Below, in pieces: positions 34,288-45,761 of a stretch of DNA of 64,000 bases. The position numbers and the translations under genes are program-made. Every line of letters begins with the position of its first letter. The first letter of the stretch is position 1. The stretch covers positions 124,001-188,000 of the forward strand of contig CATKHK010000047.1 of NCBI GenBank assembly GCA_949751835.1, read 5' to 3'. This DNA comes from Blepharisma japonicum. Taxonomy: Eukaryota; Ciliophora; Heterotrichea; Heterotrichida; Blepharismidae. The notes under the pieces are model-generated. The model ran no database searches. It saw only the letters and a program-made list of their open reading frames with translations, and had not been told where the DNA came from.

Positions 34288-37200
34288 CTACAAAAAGTTA
34301 ACATCATTTTTTCTCCTTGAAACTGCTTGCTTTATATATCTCTTAATATCAGGAGGTCCTCCTCCTAGAATAAGAGGATTTGGCTGACTTGGAGGTTTTG
34401 GATTTTTCTTGCCTATGCTTGGCAATTTGACATCCCCGCTTCTTGGAGTCTGCTCCATGCTATCTTCCCCTTCTCCTGTGAAAGACCTGCTAGTTTCATG
34501 CTTATACATGCTGTTTAAGTGAACTGGAGTCATCTCTTCTCTTATATTTGAGTCTTTGCTTATAACAGTTGCTTTGCTTGCTCTTTTTATTATATCATTT
34601 TCTTCTTCTAGTTTTTTCCTAAGAGGAAACTCATTTGCATCTGAAATTAGTGAAAGTCCTGAACTATCTTTATTCATATTGTTTCGCGATGAATTGAAAA
34701 ATCCTTGGTTCACTGCTGAAGATCCGGATTTACTAGTTCCTGGAGTTTTTGGTTTATTAAGTTTGTCGAAAAAGGATGATCCTATTTCAGTTTGAGTGTT
34801 CTGATCGGTAACCTCAGGCTCATAATCATATTGAACTTCAAAATCTTGCATAGCTGCCTTAATAGCTTCAATTTCTTCAATTTGAGCTTTTTTTTCTTCA
34901 ATTTCATTTACTAATATTTTAAAAGGATCTGGCTCATTTTTAAGATTTTCTGGTATTAATTCTATAAAATCATGGTGCTCTTTTTGTAGTTCTTCGAATT
35001 TTGTTGTAGTTTCTTCTAATTTATCACTAGTGATAACGATTTTTTCACATTGCTCAATAGCTAAATGTCTATATTCTTCAATCTCCATCATTTTATTTTC
35101 CAATTTTTCAGTAATGTCTTCCATCAGCTCTTTTTCATTATCTAATGATTTTTCTGTAATTTCCAGATTTTTTTGAGTTTTTTCTAAATTTTTCGCAGTT
35201 TCTCCTAATTGTTCATAGCTGAAATTAGCTTGAGACCAAACATCTTCAATATTCATTTTCAAAATTTCTGTTTGTATCCCATGATTTACTTTGATTTCTT
35301 CTATTTCATTTTCCAGCTCATCCAGCTTTGCTTTATTTTCTGCATCTACAGCGTCAAGTAGCATTTGTAAAGTTTTATTTTTCCTTCCTAATTCTTCATG
35401 CTGTGACCTTAATTCTAATACTTCTTCTAGCAGCTCTTGGGCTTTTGCCTTTGCTTTTTCTAGCTGTGTATTTCTTTCTTCAGCTAAAGATTTTAATGAA
35501 TTTATTTTTAATTGTCCTTCATTGCATTCATCTTGTGCGTCCATCAGCTCTTTTGTGGTCTGTGAATGGATTTTTTGTTCTTCCTCATACCTATAAATTC
35601 AATTTTCTCTGATTTTTTTTTCTGATGCCAAAATGTCAGTCAAACTTTTTATTTTTTCTTGTAAGGTTTCTTTGTTTGTTTCAAATTGTTTTTCGAGACT
35701 TTGGATCTTTATTTGCAGTGTCGCTATTTCTGTTTGAAGCTCGGATTCTCTGGTTTTGTATCTTTCAAGCTCTCCTTTGTTTTCGTTATATTGGGTTCTT
35801 AAATCTTTAAGCTCTTCAGATCTTTCGGCGAGTCTTGCAGTTAAATTTTCATTTTGTTCTTCTACAATTCTTCTCCCTCGATTCATTTCTTCTATTCTTT
35901 CTTGTGCTCTTTTTACTTGTATTTTATATTCTTCAGCAATTTCTGTAACACTTTCTAGCTGCACTTTTAGTTTATCCCTTTCTTTTTCTAGCTCATGTGA
36001 CAATTTTTCAAACTTTTCAGATTTTTCTCGAAATTTAAACAGTTCAAGTGTTTTCATAGAGTCTGATTCCTTAATTCTGACATATTCTTGCTCAAAATGT
36101 TGATGCTTTTCGCATTCTTCATTATAAGAATTTTCGATTTCAGCTATTCTTTTGGTATATAATTGACGCTCACTTTTAAGTTCTTCAATTAAGCTTTCGA
36201 GCTTTGAGACTTGGACTTTAGTGACTTCTACTTCAAATTTTAAATTATCAATTTCTATTCTTTTTTGGGCAAGCTCATTTAAAGATTCGTTATAAAGTGT
36301 ATGGAAATTGCTTAGCTGGGTGCTGGCTTCTTCATTTTTTTTAAAACTCTCAGAAAGTCTTGATTCTAAATTGTTGTTAAGCCCTTCAAGCTGCCTGATT
36401 TTTTCTTCAAGTCGCTTAACTTCTTGTTCAAGCTCAATTTTGTGCTGAGAAAGCTCGCCAATTCTTTTCTTTTCTCTATTTAAAGTTTCAGTTTTCAGCT
36501 CAATCTGCCTTTGCTGCTCATTAATAGTTTCCATCAGCTGAGCCATTCTAGTCTGCATATCCCTTTGTTTTGCGAACATTTGGTTTAATTTGCTTTCAAA
36601 CTGCAGCCTCATTGCGACTTCTTCTTCATGCCCTGAGCCTCTCTGCATAATTTCGTCTTCAAGCTCTTCTCTTTTTTGTATTTCTTTTTGCAGATCTCTT
36701 TGTACTTGTAGTAGCTGAGCTCTAGTTTGGCTTATATTATCTAATAATTGCCTTTCGTGCTCTTCCATCTGGGAAATCTGTTTTTTGTACTCTTCTTCTA
36801 GCTGTTCTAATTCTTCCCTTTTTTCAAGATTTAGAGTAGTAATAATCATCTGATAGTCCAGCTGACAACAATATTCTAACAAAATCGCAAAAACTTTTCA
36901 TATCCCAGCCACAATTGTGTACTTCTTATCAGTATGCTCTAAAACTTTGAGTATCATCTGATAAAAGCCAATTGAGTACACAAATAAAGACCTATATAAC
37001 CGATCTACCTCTTGAGGAGGTAGCCCAGCATTAAGTAAGCTTGTCCTGTCAATTCCATACCTAATAAGTGGCAGCCTATTTTCTGGCTTAATCACGCACC
37101 CTGGTATATCTAACTGCTCTGCATCCGCAACTGTATTGTTAATTCACGCTTCCAGGATCCTCGGATTCAATTTTTGGGTATTTCTCAAAAACTCCTGAGC

Positions 37201-37452
37201 AATCCCCCCAATCTGTGATGCCTTGCTCGCTTCAATATTCGGTATAATCAAACTCATCCCTGACATTGGGCTTCTTTTTTGTTCTACTCTCCTTTGAACA
37301 GCTTCATTTAAAGGCTCTTTCAAGGTATCAAAGAAATTTGTTTTATAAAACACAGAAGCACTGGAGTCAATTAAATATTTCTGCGAAATTTCATGCTGGA
37401 TCTTGGAGCTCTGCTCTACGAGTTTTCGCTTTGGACTGAGACTTCTACTCAT
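34288..37452 (-). CDS. Large coiled-coil protein
   Basis: This 1054-residue protein needs TGA=Trp at 37144, 36898 and 35599 (low coordinates); under the standard code it falls into four in-frame pieces. Residues 1-185 look globular (INNTVADAEQLDIPGC, then LLNAGLPPQEVDRLYRSLFV). About 195-880 are nearly continuous heptad coiled coil rich in Glu, Lys and Leu. The last 170 residues are disordered and include short Ser/Pro-rich and Lys-rich stretches. The globular head with a long rod suggests a cytoskeletal, basal-body or axonemal scaffold. I cannot name the family, so cilia association is inference from type only. Confidence 0.85.
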
Positions 37453-37486
37453 TTTATTAACGAAGAATATTTGAATAGATTTATTA

Positions 37487-38974
37487 TTAGAGTCCTATAG
37501 TCCCTTTGAGTGTAGCATCATCAATTCTTTGCAAAGAGTTTACATAGGCTGCAATTCTGAGGTTCACGCCAAGTCTTTCACTGGTTTCTTTTGTTTCTTG
37601 GACTGCTTCGCTCATAATTTGTTCAAGGCCTGAGTAGACCAGGTCAAGCTCACTGGCACCTTCTGCGAGTTTTTTCCAGTCAGCACTTTTAGCTTCAAGT
37701 TCTACTTGGGAGATCCCTTTTAAGGTAGCGATGGCTTCTATGATACTTCTGTTACGTTTTCCTTGCCATCTTTTTGTGAGCAGGCCAGGCTTGATGTGTC
37801 CGAGATTTTTGACGTATTCGAAGAAAGAGACTGTAACACCGCCAGCGTTCATAAGGAGGTCAGGGAGGACCAAGACACCTTTCTTCTCGAGGGCTTCTTC
37901 ACCAAGAGGTGTTGTAGGGCCGTTAGCACCTTCTGCTAGAATTTTGCATTGGAAGTTTGGAGCGTTGCCGCCGTGGACTGATCGTTCGACAGCTGCTGGG
38001 ATTATGATGTCAGTTTTTCTGGTGAAAACTTCTTGGCCGTTTTCGACGAGCTCAGCTTTAGGGTAGCCTTTGAGAGTTTTGTGCTGGATCATGAAAGCTT
38101 TGAGATCATCGACATCAATGCCGTTTTCATTAAATACAGAACCACTTGGCTCGATTACTCCAAGGACTTTTGCACCGTCTTTTTGTAGGAAGTGGCAAGC
38201 CCAATAGCCAACATTACCGAATCCTTGAACAATTACTTTTTTACCATTAATTCCAGTAGGCAGTTCAACCTTATCAGTATATTTTTTGTCTCTTAAAAAC
38301 TCTCTTAATGCATAATAAAGCCCAAGCCCAGTTGACTCTGCTCTGCCTGGGATACCTCCCATCTCTAATGGTTTTCCAGTGGTGCATGCAACAGCATTTA
38401 AGTTTGTTGGATTTAGGGATTTATAAGTATCCATCATCCATGCCATTTCAAGTTCTCCTGTTCCCAGATCTGGTCCTGGTACATCAGCAGCAGGGCTTAA
38501 GAATCCTTTTTTGCTCAATTCTAATGCATACCTCCTTGTTAATCTTTCTCTTTCACCAAGTGAAAGTGTCTTAGGATCTACAGTAATTCCTCCTTTCCCT
38601 CCTCCAAATGGTAAGTTCACACATGCACATTTGAGTGTCATAAGGAAAGAAAGAGCTTCAACCTCATTAAGATCAACATCCAATGCATATCTTGTACCTC
38701 CTTTACAAGGTAGTCTATGATGAGAATGCTGTGCTCTATAAGCTTTGTAGTATTTAATAGACCCATCATCTAGTTTGAGGGGAAGGGTTACACGTAATAC
38801 AGTATCACATGTTTTAATCAGCTCTAGGACTTCTGGCTTGATATCTGTATGTTTTGCTGCTTTGTCAAAATACATGTTGACCATTTCCAAGAAATTAGGC
38901 TCTGTTGAAGGCCCCGAACTCATTTGTCTGAAAGAAGTGCGATTTGCGAAGGTTTTTAGAACTTTGGACAGCAT
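37487..38974 (-). CDS. GDH: Glutamate dehydrogenase, mitochondrial
   Basis: This 495-residue enzyme interconverts glutamate and 2-oxoglutarate plus ammonia with NAD(P). The N-terminus (MLSKVLKTFANRTSFRQMSS) is a typical mitochondrial presequence. Family motifs are HRLPCKGGTRY (about 87-95) and NLPFGGGKGGI, whose Lys127 matches the catalytic lysine. The dinucleotide-binding VQGFGNVGYWA is at about 249. Length matches animal-type hexameric GDH without a large insertion. All tryptophans are TGG. It lies 34 bp from the start of the coiled-coil gene on the same strand. Confidence 0.97.
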   Translation of the reverse strand: MLSKVLKTFANRTSFRQMSSGPSTEPNFLEMVNMYFDKAAKHTDIKPEVLELIKTCDTVLRVTLPLKLDDGSIKYYKAYRAQHSHHRLPCKGGTRYALDVDLNEVEALSFLMTLKCACVNLPFGGGKGGITVDPKTLSLGERERLTRRYALELSKKGFLSPAADVPGPDLGTGELEMAWMMDTYKSLNPTNLNAVACTTGKPLEMGGIPGRAESTGLGLYYALREFLRDKKYTDKVELPTGINGKKVIVQGFGNVGYWACHFLQKDGAKVLGVIEPSGSVFNENGIDVDDLKAFMIQHKTLKGYPKAELVENGQEVFTRKTDIIIPAAVERSVHGGNAPNFQCKILAEGANGPTTPLGEEALEKKGVLVLPDLLMNAGGVTVSFFEYVKNLGHIKPGLLTKRWQGKRNRSIIEAIATLKGISQVELEAKSADWKKLAEGASELDLVYSGLEQIMSEAVQETKETSERLGVNLRIAAYVNSLQRIDDATLKGTIGL

Positions 38975-39160
38975 CCTTTCAAATATTTATATTAATAGCC
39001 ACATATTGTGCAGTTAATGTTAATAGATTATTTAATTGTGAAAATTTCTGTTTTCGTTAAGTTTACTATTATTATTATTTGTATAAAAATCAGAGCTTTT
39101 TAATGGCTTGCTCATTTTTATAATAAGAATTATTTGATTTAAAATTAGGGTAGCATTAAT

Positions 39161-41098
39161 CTAAAAGCCAAGCTCATTTGCTCTGAGATTCCTACAAATG
39201 GAGCACCCCAATGCAAACTCTTCTCCATTAGCAGGGTGTCTTATTTTCAGTGGACATAGGCTTGGCCCTGGGCATTTAGGCAGTTCTTCTTTTTTCTTTT
39301 TGGTCAGATAATTCCCTTCATTTTGCTGAGTATGGCATGTATCACAAAAATGAGTATTTCCCCAGCAGAACCATGCTGCAATATTACAGCAGAATTTGCA
39401 TTTAAATTCAATAAATTCCAGCCCATGAGTGCCACAAGTCTGTCCTTCCAATCCTACAGCGGCACATCCAGGACATACAAGCTCAGAAGCCTCATAATTC
39501 CCCCTATCCATATTCTGCTCACATTCTTTTTTACCTCCAAAATACGGTTTTTTGCATTTAAAACACTCATAATATGCAAACCTGTCCATTGCATATTTTT
39601 CTGGCTGCTTATAATAATGGTCTTCTGGGTTCGTTAGCCTTGCATCTTTTTCCATCCCTTCAAATTTTAGCCTTTTTACTGCTTTTCCTATAATATCATT
39701 ATATAATTCAATAATTTCAGCCATTTTGATAGAGATTTTTTCATTATTTGGAGCATTTGCCCAGGCTTTACAAGATGGGCATTTCGCGAAATTAAAAGTA
39801 ATTCTTGGTCCTACCCATCTTTTTTCTAATGAAGTTAATACACAATGATAATGAAGAACGTGGCCACATTCGAGCTGGACACAAGGAGCAGCTCCTAGTC
39901 CTTCTGTATAGCAAATTGTACAATAATCATTTTCATTAGCAATATTACCACAGCCATCAGCAATACAAGGAAGACATTCAGTTTCATGTTTTACCCCAAA
40001 GCACTGATGTCCACAGGAATGGACTTTGCGGCAAGCAGTTCTGTAGCGGGCTCTGCACACTGGGTCTTTGCAAACTGGCCTAGAAGAATGCACAACTTTT
40101 TGGCAGTATCGGCAATGCTTGGATTTTTTGAAATTTTGATGCTCTTCACAGGTTTTTCCAAGATGATAAGGCTCGACTTTGCATTTGGCACAAATAACTC
40201 GGTTGCAAGCTGCACAGCGAAAGCGGTATTTTGCCATATGTTCTGCAGTTTCTCTTGATATGCCAGCTCCATTTTCATCTTTATAGGTATAATCTACAAT
40301 TCCTGGGTCTACTATAGAAGAAACCCCACAGATGCATTCTACTATCATAGCGTCGTCTCCTATGAATTCTTTTAAAGAATTGTTCCCTAGCTCTTCTAGT
40401 TCTTTTTTCCCTATTAAATCTTCTAATTCTTCATTACACAGCACATATTCACAGCCTTCTTTTGGGCATGATATTTTATTATTTGTAGGGTATCTAGCTA
40501 TGATTGTTTGTATGATGTGATCTTTACACATCATATGGCAGCATTCAGGAAAGAACATTTTTGTCATATCAGGCCACACTTTTCTGCAGATTTCACACAT
40601 AAGCTCATCCTTAGTTTGCTGACGCTCTTTTTCTTCCTGTTCTCTCTGCAAAGCCATAATAAGCTTGATGCTTTCTTCTTCTGATGTAGATTGTTTTCTT
40701 TTTTTGGCTGGCTCTATTGGAGGTGGTAAATTCGGGACCATAGCAGGGATTTCTTGTTTTTTTCTTGTCGGAATTTGTATGAAATCTGTGTTATTGGGTT
40801 TTATTTCTAATGGGTTCTTAATCCTAGGAAGCTCTGGAGGTAGTATTGGCTCAGGGAAAGAATTATCAACTTTTTTTGGAGATAAAGGGCTTGCAATCAA
40901 GTCAAATTCTGTATACATTAAAGCTTCACATTCTAGCCTTAAAAGTGAGATGCTGCCAGTTTCTTTTACTTGTTTTTCAGCAGCCCGATATAGAGACGAT
41001 TTCTTTTTTCATGCATTGCAGCCCATCATATGTTTCAGCCCTTTTTGGACGCTTAGTTTGGTCCCACAGTAGCATGATACTTCTAAGCTTTGAAGCAT
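39161..41098 (-). CDS. E3 ubiquitin ligase: RBR-like RING/IBR plus MYCBP2-type RING-Cys-relay
   Basis: This 645-residue protein reads one TGA-coded Trp near residue 30. A Cys/His stretch (SCYCGTKLS..KHMMGC) opens it, followed by a Pro-rich linker. At about 168-222 lies a RING1-like domain (CEICRKVW, CCHMMCKDH, CPKEGCEYVL) and at 235-330 IBR-like zinc binding (FRCAACNRVICAKCK, YHLGKTCEEH). The C-terminal 300 residues resemble the end of MYCBP2/PAM/Highwire: CTICYTEGLGAAPCVQLECG, GPRITFNF, KYAMDRFAYYECFKCKKPYF, FKCKFCCNIAAWFCWGNTHF and EEFALGCSICRN. In MYCBP2 this is the RING-Cys-relay catalytic unit, which passes ubiquitin between two cysteines onto Thr or Ser. The match is from memory of the family, not a search. 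The ATG at 41098 extends the frame 60 residues beyond a later Met. Confidence 0.88.
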
Positions 41099-41380
41099 TT
41101 TAATTATCGTAAAATGAGAATTTTAAAAATCAGCTAAAATTGTGGCAGAAATATAAAACAAATAAAATAGAAATGCTTATAAATTCCTGTTTTAAGAGAA
41201 TTATAAGGCAGGATTTTTTTCTAGTTATGTAGAATGATGGAAAATATTTTATTATGATAATTTTTTATTATTAATTTTATGTCAAGTGCCCTAAATGTAG
41301 TCATTAGCCATACAAAACCCCAATAATAATTTCTGGCGAAAATCTTATTTTCAGCTTACCATTGATTATTATAATTTATC

Positions 41381-41716
41381 ATGGGTAAGAAAGCGGTAAA
41401 AGCAAAAGTCGCTAAAAAAGGCAAGAGGGAAAAGAAAGATGGCCCTAAGAAGCCAAAATCAGCTTTTATGTTTTATTCTCAAGAAAGAAGGGTTACACTT
41501 AAAGAAGAACAGCCTGATCTCAAAATCACTGAGCAATCTAAAGTCATCGGGCAAGAATGGGGCAAGCTAACAAATGATCAAAAGGCTCCTTATGCAGAAA
41601 AAGCAAGCCAAGATAAAGAAAGATATAATCAAGAAAAAGCTAATATTTCAGGACATGCAGGAGATGAGCAGGAAGAGGAGAAAAAAGAGGAATCTGAAGA
41701 GAGTGAAGAAGATTAA
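41381..41716 (+). CDS. HMG-box chromatin protein
   Basis: This 111-residue protein has a very basic N-terminus (KKAVKAKVAKKGKREKK) and one HMG box at about 22-90 (GPKKPKSAFMFYSQERR, then GQEWGKLTNDQKAPYAEKA). The tail is acidic (EEEKKEESEESEED). This matches small HMGB/NHP6-type proteins that bend DNA without sequence preference and loosen nucleosomes. The box is complete with its core Phe, Trp and Tyr. It is divergent from the E3 ligase gene with a 282 bp gap. Confidence 0.95.
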   Translation: MGKKAVKAKVAKKGKREKKDGPKKPKSAFMFYSQERRVTLKEEQPDLKITEQSKVIGQEWGKLTNDQKAPYAEKASQDKERYNQEKANISGHAGDEQEEEKKEESEESEED

Positions 41717-41943
41717 AATTAAATTTCTATCCTTAATATGAAAACTGATTGGTTAATTTTTGATAAATATGAAAATCTAAAGGAGAAATTTGACGACAGG
41801 ACATAGAAAAAATTGGAGGTAAAAGGATTATTTTTGGATGATAAAAAATAAACGGATGAATCCCCCAGATTTAAATTCGAAAATAAAGAATATAAATTGA
41901 GGAGCAGGGGCTTATCTTAATTTAAAGAAATAATTCTAAATAA

Positions 41944-43380
41944 TTAAAGATCTGTTTTCTCGGGTGTTTTCTCAGCTGGTTTGGTTGTAGCTTTTTCAGT
42001 CACAAATTTAAGCAGCTCGTCATAGGTTCTTTCTCCATCGTAATCTATACCTTTTTTATCGTTAGAAGGGAACCATTTCAATGTAGGGAATGATGAGATG
42101 TTAACTCCTTTGACTTCATTTGTAGTACCGTCTACTTTTGCTATTATAATATCAGTGTTGTTTTTAACTTCAGCAGCAAGTTTTTCATAATCAGGGGCAA
42201 GGGCTTGACAATGGCCACACCAAGGCGCGTAAAACTCAACGAGAACATCTTTTGTTGGGTCATAGACGACGCTTTCAAAATTTTTTCCGACCAAAATTCT
42301 TACGCTTCCATCAAATTCGTTATCTGGGATTGGATCTGATTTTATAAATGGGGTAAGATTTTCGTCTTTTCAGTCTTGAATAAAGGTTTTTATTGATAGC
42401 TCGCTTAGCGCTTCAGATATTTTATATTTGTTAAGCCCATCTTTGTGGTCGACAATCATAACAGTTGGCATATCTTTGACTCCAAATCCTAAATATTCCC
42501 CAAGTCTTTTATTTTCACTTAGCGAAAGATCAGCATATGAAAACGCAATGTGTTGTTTAAATGGTTTTCCTACTTTTGATACCATTTGGTCATATGAAGA
42601 AGTATCATTTTCAAATCTGAATAAAAATACACAAGGGTGCTGTTTTTGGAAAATATATTCAATTGCTGCATCATCAAATTTCATGAGCAATGGTTTTTTA
42701 TTTTCCTCAACCCATTTCTTAAATCTAACTTCAGTAAATTTCCCATCATATTTGTCTTGTTTATCATCAAATGGTTTAAATAAAATTACTTTTGATTCAG
42801 TGACTTCATATTCTTGAAGCGCTGCAGGATCTGTGGATAAATAAAATTTAAGATCTTCTAAACTTTTAGCAACTTTTTCAAAAATGCTTGCTTTAGGGGA
42901 GTCTTTTTGAGCAAAAAGCACTACTGCAACTTTAGAATTTTCTAATTTTGTTTTAAGGTCAGATAAATTGTCAACAATTATAGTGGCTGGCCCAGCTTTT
43001 TTCCAAACCCAAGCGACAATCTCGTCTTCAGTTTTTCCTCCAGAGTATTCAGTGGCATTTTTGTTTACGAAATATTTTAGGGAAGGGTAGCCATCTACTC
43101 CATATTGTGATGCAAGATTTGAATTTCGTGTGCCATCAACTTTAGCAATTCTGACTGATGGGGTTTTTGCTTTGAGGACTTTAGCTGCTTTTGCGTATTC
43201 TGGGGCAAGCTTTTTGCAGTTCCCACACCATGGAGCATAGAATTCAACTAGAAGATCTGGTTGTATGTCTAAAGCTTCTTGGAAGTTTGACTCATTAAGA
43301 ACCCATACATCATTTTCTTCTGTAATTGCGGCAAAAGAAAGAGAGAGCAGGAATAGGCCAACCCAAAGCTTATAGGCCAT
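41944..43380 (-). CDS. Protein disulfide isomerase (two-thioredoxin PDI)
   Basis: This 478-residue protein begins with a signal peptide (KLWVGLFLLSLSFAA). The first thioredoxin domain has FYAPWCGNCKKLAP (CGNC at about 52-55) and the second has FYAPWCGHCQALAP (CGHC at about 388-391), with two redox-inactive domains between them: the a-b-b'-a' order of PDI. The protein ends EKTDL, a plausible KDEL-like ER retention signal. TGA 42370-42372 codes one Trp; the rest are TGG. CGNC instead of CGHC in the first site changes the dipeptide that tunes redox potential, so the two sites may differ in oxidising strength. Confidence 0.95.
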
Positions 43381-43950
43381 TTTATATAGATAGATTATAT
43401 CTTAAATTGTCAAGCAGAGTCGTATATTTCTTATCTTGATATTTAAATGATTTCAATGCCTAATATGAAGATTCATTTATCAATAATTGTATTATGATTA
43501 TTAAGTGAGGATAAGAATGCTAAAAAATTTCCCGTGTCTCATGTAATTCAATTTAAAAAAATTTATAGTAGATTATGGCTTTTGATATTGAAAAAATTAT
43601 AAATATCCTAAATCGGTATAAATAAATAAAATATCCTTGATAATTTCGACATAAATGAAAAAATATTAAAGCTCAAGAAAGTTTCAATTAAGCAATTGAT
43701 AGTTGAATAATAATTTTTTTGGGTTTATAATCCTTTGAGTCAGAGAATTTATTTTGAGCTTGGTTCACAATAGCAAAATTCTAATGAATTTATTCTCCCC
43801 TTTAAAGGAAAGCAAAATCATTGAAAAAAGTTCCTATTTTTAAGAAAATTAACATTTTTTTAATTGTTAATATTTTTAAGTTATATAAAGAAAATACTTG
43901 ATAAAAGAACTTACTATATGTATACCTTGCAAAATCATAAAATTAAATGA
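43381..43950. other. Intergenic region, nothing seen
   Basis: This 570 bp AT-rich spacer separates two tandem minus-strand genes and presumably carries the PDI promoter. No ORF or RNA gene is supported. Confidence 0.5.
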
Positions 43951-45411
43951 TTATACTTTTTTCATCAAAATTTCTTGAAATTCTCGTAAATCGATTTCTC
44001 CGTCTCCGTTTTGGTCAACTTCTCCTACTATTTTTTCCCATAATGAATCATCAGACAGCCTTCCATCTGATAAACACTCCCTTAACTCTTGGGCTGAAAT
44101 GCTTCCGCTTCCATCTTTATCAAATAGTCGAAATGCTGTTTCTAAGTTCTTTTTAGAAAAAAGAATTTCATGGCTTAATGCAGCTTGAATAAACTCAGTA
44201 TAATCAATATACCCGCTACCATCCGTATCTACATTTCTCATTATTTCACCTACATCTTTTTCTGGATTTATACCTCCTACGACTTCTTTATATATAACTA
44301 ACAATTCTTTCTGGCTCACTTTCCCATCTCCATCTTTATCCAGCATCATAAACGCATCTTGAAGCTTTTTGGTTTCTGTATGTGTAACAAGCTGTGCAGA
44401 AATAAAAGTAATTATCGCGTTTTTCAGCTTAATATTCGAGTTAAACGATCTCAAATTCAATAATACATCATGAAGAGCATTAGGCTCAGCAAGTGTGGTG
44501 GATTTATTATTTTTAATCCAGCTGTGATTTAATGCATCTTTTGCCCTTAACCTTGTATCTAAATTTCTATCAATGAGCTGTTTTATAAGATCTTTCGCCT
44601 CGTCTGAAACTCGGTCAAAATTTTGTCCTTCTGTCATTAAAACACCAAAACGGATATTATGAAGGATTTCCGCGTCACTTTTACCTGCAAATGGAGGACG
44701 GCCTGATAAAAGAATGTATAAAATAACTCCACAGCTTCATTCATCACATAGCTCATTATAAGAGCCAGTCAATACTTCTGGAGCTACGTAGTAAAGCGAT
44801 CCATAAATTCCTGAAAGCTTTTTTTTCATATCAAAAAATACGGAACTGCCAAAGTCCGCCACTTTTATAGTAAAGTCATCAGATTTTTCGTCTAAAAGAA
44901 TATTTTCAGGTTTTAAATCCCTATGTGTGATATTAAGCCCGTGGCAATATGTAACTGCAGATAAAAGCTCATACATCACTTTTGCAGCCTCTTTTTCAGA
45001 AAAAAAATGTTTTTTAGCAATTTTAGAAAACAATTCTCCTCCTGAGCAATATTCCATTATAATGTAAAAATTCTTCTTATCTTCAAATATTTGGTAGACT
45101 TTTAAGATATTGGGATGATCTAGCTTTTTCATTATGGAAATTTCTTGAAGTTTGTTTACGGTTGATTTTTGGTCTTCAGCTAGTGCATCTTTCGAAATAA
45201 TTTTTACAGCTCGTAGGTTTTGGCTTCGTCGCTCTATGCATTGGAAAACCGTTGAAAATTTCCCACTTCCAAGCCTATCGCCAATTTCGTATTCGTCATT
45301 GAAATTGTCCAATCTTTCTGAGATAAAGGTTCCTGGAGAGACTTTTAGCTGCCCTACACTCCTTAAATACGAATGTTTCTTTTTTGATTTTCCTGCCATA
45401 CATGAACCCAT
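43951..45411 (-). CDS. Calcium-dependent protein kinase (CDPK)
   Basis: This 486-residue protein starts MGSCMAGKSKKK, a likely myristoyl and palmitoyl anchor. The kinase domain (about 38-300) has the P-loop LGSGKFSTVF, VKIISKDAL, HRDLKPENILLDEKSDD, ADFGSS and APEVL. DEWSCGVILYILLSGRPPF has its Trp225 coded by TGA 44737-44739. A junction helix is followed by four EF-hands (DKDGDGKVSQKE, DTDGSGYIDYTE, DKDGSGSISAQE, DQNGDGEIDLRE), all with complete Ca2+ ligands. This is the classic plant/protist CDPK, activated directly by Ca2+. Confidence 0.97.
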
Positions 45412-45761
45412 TTTATTATTTTAATTCTGAGTTAAATTAATAAAATCAAATGTGATCATCATACAGTAAGTTACATTAAAACAATAGAATTTCAAAAAAA
45501 AATTATTCATAAGACAACAAAATAGTTCTCCATCATTTATAATTAATTAAATCAATTTTCCTATAACAATTTTGAAAATTAAAATCTAGTAAATTTCCTT
45601 ATCTATAGTTGTACATGTATAAATTTTTTAAAAATTAAATATTTTTACACTCTTGACTCCTATTAGTTACTGATATAAATTTAATAAAAAATCTTACCTT
45701 AATATGCTGCACTTATCAATTAAAGTTTCACCAATTTCGAATTAATAAAAATTTTGAGAAA
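45412..45761. promoter_or_regulatory. Shared upstream region of the CDPK and Rab-like genes
   Basis: This 350 bp AT-rich region lies between divergent starts. No specific regulatory motif can be supported. Confidence 0.4.
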
